A stretch of DNA of 28,675 nucleotides from positions 1 to 28,675 of the forward strand of contig CAZEPJ010000056.1 of assembly GCA_964514105.1 (NCBI GenBank), given 5' to 3'. This document shows positions 7,786-18,344 of this stretch, piece by piece; position 1 is the stretch's first letter; each line of letters opens with the position of its first letter. The stretch is from CAZEPJ01 sp964514105 (GTDB lineage Bacteria > Desulfobacterota > Desulfocorpusculales > Desulfocorpusculum). The notes under the pieces are model-generated. The model was not told the DNA's origin. It worked only from the letters and a program-made list of their open reading frames with translations, and did no database searches. Made by a program: the position numbers and the translations under genes.

Positions 7786-10700
7786 TCAGGACACCATGCT
7801 AGCATCTAGAAAGAGCCCTTTCAATCTGTTCTTGGCCAGCACCGGCAGCGGCTGCCCCATCCCCGCGTCCAAGGGGATCTCCACTGTGTCCTCCGAGACG
7901 AAGCGCATGCCGCCGCCCTCCCCCTGGTCGTGAACGATCTCGACCAGCCGTCGGGGCGCCACGGGGGTCGTGGGATGGAAGGCCACTCGGAGCCGGCCGT
8001 CGATGACGGCCAGGAGCCTGATGCCCAGGGCCCGCAGGAGCGCCTTGAGTTCCATGACGTGAAACAGGTTCTCCCCCTCCTCGGGCAGCGGGCCGAAGCG
8101 ATCCCGCATCTCGTCGCGCAGGGCCTCCAGGTCCCCTTCCGGCTCGGCGGCCGCCAACCGCCGGTACAGGGCCAGGCGCTGGTGGGCGTCCGGCACGTAA
8201 GCCTCGGGGATATAGGCGTGGATGGGCAACTGGATCTCGGGCTCCACCTGGGGAGGAAGGGGTTCGCCCTTGAGCTCGGCGATGGCCCGCTGCATCAACT
8301 GGGTGTACATCTCGAAGCCCACGGCCTCGATGTGGCCCGACTGGGAGGGCCCCAGGAGGGTCCCGGCCCCCCGGATCTCCAGATCGCGTGTGGCGATGCG
8401 GAACCCCGCACCCAGCTCGCTGAACTCCTGGAGCGTCTCCAGCCGCCTCAAGGCCTCGGGGGTCAGCTCCGTCGGAGGCCCGGGGAGCAGGAGATACGCA
8501 TAGGCCTGATGCCCGGAGCGGCCCACCCGACCCCGGATCTGATACATCTCCGCCAGTCCCAGCTTGTGGGCATCGTGGATCAAGATGGTATTGGCCGTGG
8601 GAATGTCCAGCCCGGCCTCGATGATGGTCGTGCACAGCAGCAGATCGAGCTCCCGTCCGTGAAAGCGCTCCATCACCCGACTCAGCTCCTTTTCCCCCAT
8701 CTGACCGTGGGCGACTCCCATACGCACCTCGGGGAGCCACTCCCGCAGGGTGGCGGCGATCCCTTCCATGCCCTGGACCCGGTTGTGGACGAAGAAGATC
8801 TGCCCTCCCCTGGACATCTCCCGCTGGACGGCTTCCCGCACCAGATCGCGATGGAACGGGGCCAGGAAGGTCTTGATGGAGCGGCGGCCGGGGGGCGGGG
8901 TCTCGATAATGCTCAGGTCCCGGATGCCCACCATGGCCATGTGCAAGGTCCGGGGGATGGGGGTGGCCGTCAGGGTCAGCACGTCCACTTCCCTTCGCAT
9001 GCGCTTGAGCCGCTCTTTCTGGGACACGCCGAAGCGGTGCTCCTCGTCCAGGATGAGCAGGCCCAGATCCTTGAAGGCCAGGTCCTTCTGCAGGAGCCGG
9101 TGGGTCCCGATGAGGATGTCGACCTCCCCGCGCCCGCAGCGCTCGATGATTTCCCGCTGCTCGCGCGGGGCGCGAAACCGGCTCAGGACCTCCACGAAGA
9201 TGGGGTAGCCCCGGAACCGCTCCATGAAGGTCCGGTAGTGCTGTTGGGCCAGGAGGGTCGTGGGGACCAGGTATGCCACCTGCTTGCCGTCCATGGCGGC
9301 CCGAAACGCCGCCCGCATGGCGACCTCGGTCTTGCCGAACCCGACGTCGCCGCACACCAGGCGATCCATGGGCCGGGGCTCCCCCATGTCCTCCATGACC
9401 TCTTGGATGGCCCGGTGCTGGTCCGGGGTCTCCTCGTGGGCGAACGCCTCGGCGAACTCCCCATACAGCTCGCCGGGCGGGGAAAAGGCGTGGCCCGATG
9501 TCACCTCGCGGCTGGCGTAAAGCTGCAGGAGCTCCTTGGCCATGCGCTCCACCGCCCGCCGCACCTTGCCCTTTCGGGTCTCCCAGCCTCCTCCCCCCAG
9601 GCGGTCGATGCGGGGGAGCACGCCCTCGCTGCCCACATAGCGATGGACGCTCCCAAAGCGATCCACGGGCACGTAGAGGCGGTCCCGCCCCAAATACTCC
9701 AGCAGGAGAAAATCCCCCCGGATGCCGCCCGCCTCCAGGGTGCTCATGCCCCGATAGACGCCGATGCCGTGGTCCACATGGACCACCAGGTCCCCATCCT
9801 GGAGGTCTTCCAGATGGGTGATGGATGGGAGCTTGCGGGCCGTCCGCCCCGGGCGGCGAAGCCGCTGGAGGCCGAATACCTCCTGCTCGTCGAGCACGCT
9901 GACGCCCAAGGCCTGCGAGACAAACCCCTGGGAGAGCTCCCCGGTATGGAGCCAGACCCGGGGCCGGGACCCACGCCAGTCCACCGGGGGCTCTTCGCTT
10001 CCACAGGGAAGGCCCGAGCCCCGCAGGTGCTCTCCCATTCGCTCCACCTGCCGCCGGGACCGCAGGGCCCAGTGGACCGCCACCCCCTCATCCAGCCACT
10101 GTCCCAGCCGCCGTCCCAGGCGCTCCAGGGCCGCCCCGTCCCAGGGGCCACGGCTCAGCTCGGCCCTCAACCCTTCCTGGGAGGCGCACGGCACGGGAAC
10201 GACCCGGGAAGGGTCCTCCCCCGGGCGCTGGATCCGGATTCCATGCAGCGAGAGGGTCCGCCTTCCTTCCAGGGTCTCGCGGACCTCGCCGGGCGGCAGG
10301 TAGATCTCCTGCGGTGACACGAGTCGGGCCAGGGGGAGGTTCTCGGACTGGGCCCGCTCCTGGGCCCGTTCCCACCACGCCGTCCATCCCGCTTCCAGAC
10401 GATCCGGGTCGTCCAGGACCAGGATGGTCTCCGGTGGAAGGTAGTCCGGGAGGCCCTCCAAGTTCCGGTGAAACCGCGGCAGGAGGAACTCCATCCCCGG
10501 GAACGGGATCCCTTCGGCCATCGCCTCCAGCAGCGGGGTGACCCCTCGATGCGCGTGCTGGCGCACGCGGTCTTCCAGACGCCCGAGGGCCTGGGCCCGC
10601 GCCTCGGAAGACCACGGGATCTCCCGCACCGGGGAGATCTCCACCCAGTCCCGGCGTCCTGTGGAGCGCTGGGTTTCAGGAGAGAACGATCGAACCGACT

Positions 10701-11274
10701 CGATGCGGTCCCCGGCGAAGTCCAGGCGCACGGGCTCGGCCGTCTCCGGCGGAAAGCAGTCCACGATTCCGCCCCGCAGGCTGTAGTCGCCCACCTCCTC
10801 CACCAGTGCCACGCGCTGGTAACCGCTGCCCTGCAGGAACGACACCAACCGCTCCTGGGGCATCTCGGTCCCTGGGCCGACAAATTCCCCCTGGGCCTGC
10901 AGCCACTGCCGGGGGGGAAGGCGGGTCAGCCAGGCCTCCAGGGACGTGACCAGGATCCGAGGCGGGGCCCCCGCCAGAAACCGCCTGAGGATCTCCAGGC
11001 GCCGGCACTGTAGGCGGATATACGGCGAGGATTGGTCGAAGGGGAGGAGTTCCCAGGAGGGAAAAACGGCGATCTCCCGGTCCGGGGGGAGAAAGAAGCG
11101 CAGGTCCCTGGCCATGGCCTCGGCCCGGCTCTCGTCCTGCGCCAGGATCACCAGGGGGCCGGGGAGCCGCCCCTCCAGGCGGGAGAGTACAAAGGCGCCT
11201 GCCGAACCCTGAAGCCCGACCAGGCGCACGACCCGGTGCCCTTCCAGGGCCGCCATGATGCGCTCAAGGACCAC
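7786..11274 (-). CDS. mfd: Transcription-repair coupling factor
   Basis: Mfd pushes RNA polymerase stalled at lesions off the template and recruits UvrA. The 1162 residues match full length. Visible parts: a UvrB-like N-terminal region; the RNA-polymerase interaction domain from about residue 483 (GDLVVHVDHGIGVYRG, then DRLYVPVDRF); the RecG-like translocase with Walker A GDVGFGKTE near 641, DEEH near 743, TATPIPRTL, and motif VI QIRGRVGRSG near 915; then the C-terminal TRCF domain that masks the UvrA-binding site. The start is a GTG at 11272-11274, supported by a strong ribosome binding site. It heads the minus-strand run that ends with uvrA, its functional partner. Confidence 0.99.
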   Translation of the reverse strand: MVLERIMAALEGHRVVRLVGLQGSAGAFVLSRLEGRLPGPLVILAQDESRAEAMARDLRFFLPPDREIAVFPSWELLPFDQSSPYIRLQCRRLEILRRFLAGAPPRILVTSLEAWLTRLPPRQWLQAQGEFVGPGTEMPQERLVSFLQGSGYQRVALVEEVGDYSLRGGIVDCFPPETAEPVRLDFAGDRIESVRSFSPETQRSTGRRDWVEISPVREIPWSSEARAQALGRLEDRVRQHAHRGVTPLLEAMAEGIPFPGMEFLLPRFHRNLEGLPDYLPPETILVLDDPDRLEAGWTAWWERAQERAQSENLPLARLVSPQEIYLPPGEVRETLEGRRTLSLHGIRIQRPGEDPSRVVPVPCASQEGLRAELSRGPWDGAALERLGRRLGQWLDEGVAVHWALRSRRQVERMGEHLRGSGLPCGSEEPPVDWRGSRPRVWLHTGELSQGFVSQALGVSVLDEQEVFGLQRLRRPGRTARKLPSITHLEDLQDGDLVVHVDHGIGVYRGMSTLEAGGIRGDFLLLEYLGRDRLYVPVDRFGSVHRYVGSEGVLPRIDRLGGGGWETRKGKVRRAVERMAKELLQLYASREVTSGHAFSPPGELYGEFAEAFAHEETPDQHRAIQEVMEDMGEPRPMDRLVCGDVGFGKTEVAMRAAFRAAMDGKQVAYLVPTTLLAQQHYRTFMERFRGYPIFVEVLSRFRAPREQREIIERCGRGEVDILIGTHRLLQKDLAFKDLGLLILDEEHRFGVSQKERLKRMRREVDVLTLTATPIPRTLHMAMVGIRDLSIIETPPPGRRSIKTFLAPFHRDLVREAVQREMSRGGQIFFVHNRVQGMEGIAATLREWLPEVRMGVAHGQMGEKELSRVMERFHGRELDLLLCTTIIEAGLDIPTANTILIHDAHKLGLAEMYQIRGRVGRSGHQAYAYLLLPGPPTELTPEALRRLETLQEFSELGAGFRIATRDLEIRGAGTLLGPSQSGHIEAVGFEMYTQLMQRAIAELKGEPLPPQVEPEIQLPIHAYIPEAYVPDAHQRLALYRRLAAAEPEGDLEALRDEMRDRFGPLPEEGENLFHVMELKALLRALGIRLLAVIDGRLRVAFHPTTPVAPRRLVEIVHDQGEGGGMRFVSEDTVEIPLDAGMGQPLPVLAKNRLKGLFLDASMVS

Positions 11275-11283
11275 CGCTCGAGG

Positions 11284-11290
11284 CCTCCTT
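11284..11290 (-). promoter_or_regulatory. Ribosome binding site of mfd
   Basis: AAGGAGG on the minus strand precedes the GTG at 11274 by nine bases and supports that start over the in-frame ATG at 11254-11256. Confidence 0.75.
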
Positions 11291-11301
11291 CAAAATCATT
11301 T

Positions 11302-11310
11302 ATTTTACCA
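11302..11310 (-). promoter_or_regulatory. Extended -10 promoter of mfd
   Basis: TGGTAAAAT on the minus strand fits an extended -10 element (TGn plus TAAAAT), in one of the few A+T-rich patches here. No good -35 box is visible. A start near 11295 would leave a leader of about 20 bases holding the ribosome binding site. Confidence 0.45.
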
Positions 11311-11465
11311 TGGGGCGAGCTCCCTTTGCCCCCGGCCCGGCATGGGACCCCTTGCGGGGCTCAGCAGTGGGCGGGATGCTGCTTTGGGCCCACGGCCGCT
11401 CCCCCCCGGGCGCCCTGGGACGGGTGGAGGGCGTGGGATCGGGCCACGGGACGCCGGCCATGCAG

Positions 11466-11494
11466 TTGACATCGGGGCGAGGGACCCGTACCGT
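11466..11494 (+). promoter_or_regulatory. Sigma70-type promoter of the ornithine cyclodeaminase-family gene
   Basis: A perfect TTGACA at 11466-11471 is followed after 17 bases by TACCGT at 11489-11494, which keeps the T, A and final T that matter most in the -10 box. Transcription would begin near 11501, about 25 bases before the ATG. The rest of the 251-base divergent region with mfd holds only the mfd signals and short G+C palindromes. Confidence 0.5.
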
Positions 11495-11525
11495 GATGCC
11501 ATCCCCAGTGAGTGGAGCGAGCGCC

Positions 11526-12503
11526 ATGACACAGACCCTGCTGTATCTCTCCCGCCAGGACGTGGAGCGAGTGGCTTTGCCCATGGCCGAGATCATCGAC
11601 GGCCTCGCCTCGGCCTTCCTGGAGAAGGCCCACGGCCGCACCGAGGTTCCGCCCAAACCGGGTATCCATCCCCGCCCCGACTCGTTCCTTCACGCCATGC
11701 CGGCCCTGGTCCCCGCCGAGAACGCGGCGGGGATCAAGTGGGTGGCGGGCTTTCCGGACAACCCCGCCAAGGGCCTTCCTTACATCAGCGGCCTGCTCAT
11801 CCTCAACGACCCGGCAACGGGCCTGCCCATCTCGGTCATGGATTGCACCTGGATCACGGCCAAGCGCACCGGAGCGGCCTCCGCGTTGGGCGCCATGTAT
11901 TTGGCCCGCAAGGACTCCGCCGTCATGGGGATCTGCGGCTGTGGCGTGCAGGCAAGGAGCCACCTGGAGGCCTTCCGAGTGGTCCTCCCTGGGCTCCGCC
12001 AGGTCCTGTGCTACGACGTTTCCGCCGAGGCCCAGGACCGCTTCGTGGCGGAGATGACCGCCTCCTTCCCGGACCTGGAGGTGCGCAAGGCGGCCACGGC
12101 CGAGGCCGCGGTGCGGGAGGCCGACGTCGTGGTCACGGCCGCCAACATCCTGCGGGAGCCCCGCCCCACCATCCAGAAGGGGTGGCTCAGGCCGGGCAGC
12201 TTCGCCTCGGCAGTGGATTTCGACTGCTACTGGACCCGGGAAGCCCTGGACGAGGTGGACCTCGCGGCCACCGACGATCAGGGCCAGCTCGCCTACTACC
12301 GATCCATGGGGTTCTTTCCCCATTTGCGGGAGGCTCACCAGGAGCTGGCCGAGCTGGTATCGGGCCAGGTAAAGGGCCGGACCGCTCCCCAAGAGCGCAC
12401 CATGGCCATCTTTCTGGGCCTGGCCATCGAGGATATGGTGACCGGGGTGCGCATCCTGGAGCGAGCCCGGCGCTTGGGCATCGGGACCGAGCTGCCCCTG
12501 TGA
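11526..12503 (+). CDS. Ornithine cyclodeaminase / mu-crystallin family dehydrogenase
   Basis: The 325-residue product has the length and fold markers of this NAD(P)-dependent family: Lys71 in IKWVAGFPDNP, KRTGAASALGA at 113-123, the nucleotide-binding GICGCGVQARSH at 135-146, and an aspartate in AVDFDCYW near 230. Members include ornithine cyclodeaminase, alanine dehydrogenase, ketimine and pyrroline-2-carboxylate reductases and opine-type enzymes. The sequence read here does not pick one substrate. The start at 11526 is preceded by GGAG at 11514-11517 and by the promoter above; longer in-frame starts would precede the promoter or lack a site. recO follows after 16 bases, so the two are probably co-transcribed although unrelated in function. 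Confidence 0.85.
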   Translation: MTQTLLYLSRQDVERVALPMAEIIDGLASAFLEKAHGRTEVPPKPGIHPRPDSFLHAMPALVPAENAAGIKWVAGFPDNPAKGLPYISGLLILNDPATGLPISVMDCTWITAKRTGAASALGAMYLARKDSAVMGICGCGVQARSHLEAFRVVLPGLRQVLCYDVSAEAQDRFVAEMTASFPDLEVRKAATAEAAVREADVVVTAANILREPRPTIQKGWLRPGSFASAVDFDCYWTREALDEVDLAATDDQGQLAYYRSMGFFPHLREAHQELAELVSGQVKGRTAPQERTMAIFLGLAIEDMVTGVRILERARRLGIGTELPL

Positions 12504-12519
12504 CGGCCGCGAGACGCTC

Positions 12520-13308
12520 ATGCCCCCCTTCGTGATCGAGGGCGTCATCCTCCGCACGTCGGATTTCCAGGAACGGGACCGCCTCATCACCCTGTACAGC
12601 GAGGGACGGGGCAAGGTGCGGGGGGTGGCCAAGGGGGCCAAGGCCAGCCGCAGGCGATTCGGCGCCAACCTGGACCTGCTGGCCCACGTCAGGGTGCACG
12701 GATTCGAGAAGCCCAACCAGGCCTTGGTCCGCATCGACGGAGTCGACCTCCTGGACCATTACGGGGGCGTTCGCAGGGACATTCGCGCCTTTGCCAGGGC
12801 ATGCTACCTGGCCGAGTGGACCGAGGGGTGCACGGCCGAGCGCCAGCCGCTGCCGGGTCTGCTGTCCCTGATCCTGCAGGTCCTCTCCCTCCTGGAGGCC
12901 CGCAAAGGGGGTGAGGGTCTCATCCGGATCTTCGAGATCAAGCTGCTGGACATGGCCGGCTACGCACCGCGGTTGGACCGTTGCGTGGCCTGCGGAGGGA
13001 CGCTGGACCACCTCTCCAGGGTCCGAGTCCGGGTGGAGCGGGGAGGCGCCCTGTGCGCGGCGTGCGCGCCGGGGGCCCCATCGGGGCTGGAGGTGTCCCT
13101 GGGTGCCCTCAGAGTCCTGCAAGACGCCCGGGGCGCCGGCATGGATCGGCTCCTGCGAATCGGGTTCACCGCCCAGACCATGGCGGAGTGTCGGACCCTG
13201 CTGCGGGCCTTTCACGCCTACCATGTGGGCAGTCCCCTTCGCTCCCTGGCGTTCCTGGAGGCGGTGGAGCGGGGGGAGGCCGATTCCGCCGGCCGTCCGG
13301 ATCCTTGA
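12520..13308 (+). CDS. recO: DNA repair protein RecO
   Basis: RecO helps load RecA on gapped DNA in the RecFOR pathway and anneals single strands coated with SSB. The 262-residue protein has the N-terminal OB fold (EGVILRTSDFQERDRLITL at 7-25, then GKVRGVAKGAKASRRRFGA) and a helical C-terminal domain. It holds a zinc site of four cysteines at 155, 158, 179 and 182 (CVACGG and CAAC). Length is usual. The gene sits between the cyclodeaminase-family gene and glyQ; recO next to glyQ is a familiar arrangement in Deltaproteobacteria. The ribosome binding site is weak. Confidence 0.95.
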   Translation: MPPFVIEGVILRTSDFQERDRLITLYSEGRGKVRGVAKGAKASRRRFGANLDLLAHVRVHGFEKPNQALVRIDGVDLLDHYGGVRRDIRAFARACYLAEWTEGCTAERQPLPGLLSLILQVLSLLEARKGGEGLIRIFEIKLLDMAGYAPRLDRCVACGGTLDHLSRVRVRVERGGALCAACAPGAPSGLEVSLGALRVLQDARGAGMDRLLRIGFTAQTMAECRTLLRAFHAYHVGSPLRSLAFLEAVERGEADSAGRPDP

Positions 13309-13396
13309 ACTGGGGAGACCAACGGACGGATAATGCCAGGAGGCCGGGCGTTCTTCGGGGCGGCCGGAGACAGATCGTGGGGGAGGACGGAGGGAG

Positions 13397-14278
<882 letters not shown>

Positions 14279-14998
14279 ACCACGCCTCGGCCCGCTGCGT
14301 CAGCGCCAACATGCGCTCCTGAAGGATTCGAAGGGGGACCTCCAACCCCCCGCCCTGCGCATGGGAGGGGACACGCAGGGGATCACCGAACAGATAGACG
14401 ATGCGCGAGAAGGGCAGCGGGACGTGCATCCGGTCCCACGTGGGAAGGACCAGGCGGGGTCTCGAGGCCACGGCCATGGGCACGATGGGCGCCCCGGTCC
14501 CCTGGGCCAGAAGCACGATCCCGGGCTTGACCACCAGGGGCGGGCCGTGGGGACCATCCACGGTCAGGCCCGCGTCGTAGCCCGTATCCCGGATCGTTCG
14601 GATGATCTGATCCAGGGCGTCGCGTCCCCCCCGGTCCTTCCACCCCCCCGAGGACTGAACCCCCGAAGCCCCCCGCACCGTGGTGTAGCCGTGGCGGCTC
14701 AGCACCCGGTAGCCCAGCTCCCCCGCGTCCTTCCGGCTGGACATGGTGATGTGGGAGCCGCCGCTGAAGTGAAACAGGTGGTGGATGGCCCACCGGTGCC
14801 AGTAGGCGAATAGGATGGGACCGCCCGCGCCCCGGAGGGCGGCCAGGCTGTCCGTGCCCTGGACGGTGATGTGCGCGCTGGCGAACACCCCGCGGAAGAT
14901 GCGGTCCAGGAACGGCACCGCGAGGGTCAGGCCCAGGCCGGCCACGGCCTTTCGGACCCGCTTGGTCCACGGCTTGGCCATGGGGGTGCTCCAGGGCC

Positions 14999-16009
14999 CT
15001 ACCCGGGCAGGGGAGGCAGGGCTCTGCCCACGTCCCCGGCGGGGCGGGCCTTGCGAAACCGCCGGTGGATCCACCACCAATGGTCTGGGTGGGCCCGGAT
15101 GGCATCCTCCGCCGCCCGGGTCAACCCCCACAGGAGGCGCCACGCATCCTCCCCCCTGTCGCCGCTGGGCACCCACGAGACCGGAGCCCGGATGATCAGG
15201 CGCTGGTGGATCCCGTGGACCCGGCGCATGAAGGTCGGAAGGGCCGGCGCGCCTGCGCGCATGGCGAGCATGGCGGGGCCTCGAAACGCGGGCACCCAGT
15301 GGTCGAAAAACGGCACATATGCGCCCCCGTCCGAGACGTTCACATCCACGTGCACGACCAGGACTCCGTTGGACTTGAGCAGCGCCAACGCCTCCTTCAC
15401 CGAGGCCCATCGGGGCTTGTCCCGCAGCGTGGCCACCCCGAAGCGGGCCCGCCATTGGTCCAGGAATCGGGCCGTGGGCCTGTGGCGCGGGTCCCGGATG
15501 ATCACCCCCAGGCGGTAGCCCTCCAGGCCCAGTCTGGCCAGCATGAGCGGAAAGTTCCCGAAGTGGGCCGTGACCAGGATGGCCCCGTTGCCCCTCTTCA
15601 GGGCCTCGTGGAGGTGCTCCAGACCCTGGACGGCCACGAACCTCCTGAGTGACTCCCGCCGGAGATAGCGCGGGTGCCCCAGTTCCGCCATGGTCATCCC
15701 CAGGCCCGCCGCCATGGATCGAAGGACGGCCCTTCGCCCTTCTCCATCCATGGCATGGCCCAGAGCCAGCCTCAGGTTGTCCAGGGCGATCCGCCGCCGG
15801 GGGCCCATGAGGCCGTGCATGACCCGCCCCAGGAACCGCCCCGTGGGTGCGATCCATGCCACCGGGGCAATGTGAAGGAAGCCGCACAAGCCTCCCAGCG
15901 CCACCCAGGCGGCCCACGCCCCGGGTCCCCGCTTGAGCCACTTGCGCCGCTTTGGACGAGCTCCCCGCACGCGGTTCCCCTGCCGCTCCCTCAGAAGCCG
16001 GAGGACCAC
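14999..16009 (-). CDS. LpxL/HtrB-like lipid A acyltransferase homologue
   Basis: LpxL-family enzymes add secondary acyl chains to Kdo2-lipid A precursors at the inner membrane. The 336-residue frame shows the family course: RRRIALDNLRLALG at 71-84, ILVTAHFGNFPLM at 144-156, VLVVHVDVNVSDGG, YVPFFDHWVPAFRGPAMLA and APALPTFMRR. A hydrophobic N-terminal segment (about 31-52) fits membrane anchoring. One deviation stands out: the catalytic HX4(D/E) motif reads H149-FGNF-P154, with proline in place of the acid. The GTG start at 16009 overlaps the RodZ-like gene by 19 bases and has a poor ribosome binding site, so the true start may be a few codons later. Confidence 0.85.
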   Translation of the reverse strand: MVLRLLRERQGNRVRGARPKRRKWLKRGPGAWAAWVALGGLCGFLHIAPVAWIAPTGRFLGRVMHGLMGPRRRIALDNLRLALGHAMDGEGRRAVLRSMAAGLGMTMAELGHPRYLRRESLRRFVAVQGLEHLHEALKRGNGAILVTAHFGNFPLMLARLGLEGYRLGVIIRDPRHRPTARFLDQWRARFGVATLRDKPRWASVKEALALLKSNGVLVVHVDVNVSDGGAYVPFFDHWVPAFRGPAMLAMRAGAPALPTFMRRVHGIHQRLIIRAPVSWVPSGDRGEDAWRLLWGLTRAAEDAIRAHPDHWWWIHRRFRKARPAGDVGRALPPLPG

Positions 16010-16593
16010 GGTCTGCCGTCCCAGGGCCGCACGTCCGCCTCTGCGCCAGGCAGCGGCGGCGCTGGCTCGGGCTGCCGAACCGCCGCGGGGGTCGGCGCGG
16101 GCGCCGGGGCCGGAGGCCCGGGGGATGTCGCGGCCGGGGGCCCATCCGTGGGCTCAGGGGCCTCCATGGCCGTGAACGGATCGATGAGGGGCCACCCGAG
16201 GAACATCCCCACCGCCAGCGCCGCCACCGCCGCCCCCATCAGGAGCCATCTCCAGGGCAGGGCGCGGGGAATCCGCCAGGTCAATCGGGACTTGGGCCAC
16301 ACCCAGGGCTCTCCAGGGGGCCGAAGGACTTCCTGCCCCGCCCCACGCTGGGCGTCGTAGCGGAGCACGATCTCGTTCTCGTCCAGGCCCACATGCCGCG
16401 CGTAGGCCTTGAGGAAGCCCCGGATATACACGTCGGCGGGCAGGGCCTCCTGGTCGTCCGCCTCCAGGGCCTGGAGGACGCGCAAACTGACGCGGGTCCT
16501 CTGAGCGATCTCCTCCAGTCGGATGTTCCTGAGGCCCCGTTCCCGGGTCAGATACTCCCCAAAGGTCTCCGTGGCTCGCTTGTGCTCCCCCAT
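15991..16593 (-). CDS. RodZ-like helix-turn-helix membrane protein
   Basis: The 200-residue protein has an N-terminal helix-turn-helix of the RodZ type (about residues 11-80, with LRNIRLEEIAQRTRVS and DVYIRGFLKAYARHVGLD). A basic juxtamembrane stretch, one membrane helix (about 116-137) and a proline/alanine-rich external tail follow. RodZ links MreB filaments to the cell-wall elongation machinery. This version lacks the C-terminal periplasmic beta domain (DUF4115) of classical RodZ and ends at the start of the next gene. It leads a probable operon with two lipid acyltransferase genes. Confidence 0.8.
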   Translation of the reverse strand: MGEHKRATETFGEYLTRERGLRNIRLEEIAQRTRVSLRVLQALEADDQEALPADVYIRGFLKAYARHVGLDENEIVLRYDAQRGAGQEVLRPPGEPWVWPKSRLTWRIPRALPWRWLLMGAAVAALAVGMFLGWPLIDPFTAMEAPEPTDGPPAATSPGPPAPAPAPTPAAVRQPEPAPPLPGAEADVRPWDGRPWSSGF

Positions 16594-16639
16594 GCCCCCG
16601 GGCGCTCCCTACGGCTGTCTAGGCGGATTCTTCCCTTCC

Positions 16640-16669
16640 TTCATAGCATAGCAGCGATGTGGCTGGCAA
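16640..16669 (-). promoter_or_regulatory. Possible promoter of the RodZ-like operon
   Basis: On the minus strand TTGCCA (16664-16669) is followed after 18 bases by TATGAA (16640-16645). A start near 16633 would leave a leader of about 40 bases. The 148-base gap to the FHA gene makes a separate promoter plausible. Confidence 0.4.
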
Positions 16670-16716
16670 TGGGCGGGGCCGTCAGTGGAAGGCGCTGGCT
16701 CGAGAACGGGGGCACG

Positions 16717-16740
16717 CCCGGGCAGCTGGTGGCGCCCGGG
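16717..16740 (-). repeat. G+C-rich inverted repeat after the FHA gene
   Basis: CCCGGGC at 16717-16723 pairs with GCCCGGG at 16734-16740 around a 10-base loop, one base past the FHA stop codon. It could slow or end transcription of the signalling operon, but no run of T follows on the minus strand. Confidence 0.35.
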
Positions 16741-16741
16741 T

Positions 16742-17416
<675 letters not shown>

Positions 17417-17466
17417 GGCCTCATCACCTCGCCCGTGGCATTGAAGGGAATCGCCCCCGCGGCACC

Positions 17467-18294
17467 CTATCCCTCTGCACGGAGGCCCAGAAAACGCCCC
17501 AGGGTGCCGCGCAGGCGACCCTGCCTCAGCCTTCCCAGCTGCACCAACACCACCGTGACGTTGTCGTGTCCGCCCCGGTCCAGGGCCGCCTGGATGAGCA
17601 CATCGGCACATGCATCGGGTTTCTGGACCCACTGGGTCAAGGCGTCCCCGATGTCCCCATGGGGCACGTAGTCCGACAGCCCGTCGCTGCACAGGAGGTA
17701 CGTGTCGCCTTCCACCCACTCCCGGGGCCAGATGTCCACCTCCACGTCCCTTTGCACCCCCAGGGCCCTGGTGATCACGTTCTTGGCCTTGGAGTTCCTG
17801 GCCTCCTCCTCGGTCAGCAACCCCAACTTGAGCTGCTGGACCACCAGGGAGTGATCCTCGGTGACCTGCTCCAGCTCGCCGCCCCGAAACCGGTAGATCC
17901 GGCTGTCTCCGACGTGGAATTGGAGGACATGATCTCTCCCGGCCAGGAGTCCCACCAGGGTGGTGCCCATCCCCCGGTATCTCATCTCCTTCTCAGCCAT
18001 CTCGAAGATGGCCCGATTGGCCAACCGAATGCTGCTGAGGACCCGGTTGGCCTCCGGAGAGAGGCTCGGATCATGTCTCCCCATCAGAGGGGCGTCCTTC
18101 TGATTCTGGCTCTTCTGGTACGCCTCCCGGATGATGTCCACGGCCATCCGGCTGGCCACCTCTCCCGAAGCGTGACCCCCCATCCCGTCGGCCACGAGGA
18201 AGAGGCCCAGCCCCTCATCCACACAGAAGCTGTCCTCGTTGTTCATGCGGACCCTTCCCACATGGGTCCGCCCAACGGCAATAATCTCCAACAT
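17467..18294 (-). CDS. PP2C-type protein Ser/Thr phosphatase
   Basis: The 275-residue protein is a single PP2C catalytic domain of the bacterial PrpC/Stp type, which removes phosphate from Ser and Thr using two metal ions. All motifs are present: VRMNNEDSF (Asp21), VADGMGGHASGEVAS (Asp36), RGMGTTLVGLL, HVGDSRIYR, DHSLV, LCSDGLSDYV and GHDNVTVVLV, so it should be active. A charged tail follows the domain. The start is the ATG at 18292-18294 with AAGGA five bases upstream, preferred over a TTG five codons earlier. It lies between the pseudokinase and FHA genes and is the natural antagonist of the CHASE2 kinase. Confidence 0.93.
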   Translation of the reverse strand: MLEIIAVGRTHVGRVRMNNEDSFCVDEGLGLFLVADGMGGHASGEVASRMAVDIIREAYQKSQNQKDAPLMGRHDPSLSPEANRVLSSIRLANRAIFEMAEKEMRYRGMGTTLVGLLAGRDHVLQFHVGDSRIYRFRGGELEQVTEDHSLVVQQLKLGLLTEEEARNSKAKNVITRALGVQRDVEVDIWPREWVEGDTYLLCSDGLSDYVPHGDIGDALTQWVQKPDACADVLIQAALDRGGHDNVTVVLVQLGRLRQGRLRGTLGRFLGLRAEG

Positions 18295-18320
18295 CGTCGT
18301 CCTTGTCAAGGGAATCTTTA

Positions 18321-18344
18321 GGGAAATCGCTCTGGCGATCTCCC
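18321..18344 (-). repeat. Hairpin in the pseudokinase-PP2C gap
   Basis: GGGAAATCGC at 18321-18330 pairs with GCGATCTCCC at 18335-18344 (nine of ten positions) around a four-base loop. It lies in the 121-base gap and ends about 27 bases before the PP2C start. There is no T run on either side, so it looks like an mRNA structure or processing site more than a terminator. Confidence 0.4.

Noticed and set aside
7930..10317. A 795-codon open frame on the plus strand
   Set aside because: Antisense to mfd, low-complexity composition, no ribosome binding site; a by-product of codon bias.
18303..18317. TTGACA-like box on the minus strand just before PP2C
   Set aside because: It lies only about 14 bases from the ATG, with no room for a -10 box and a start site.
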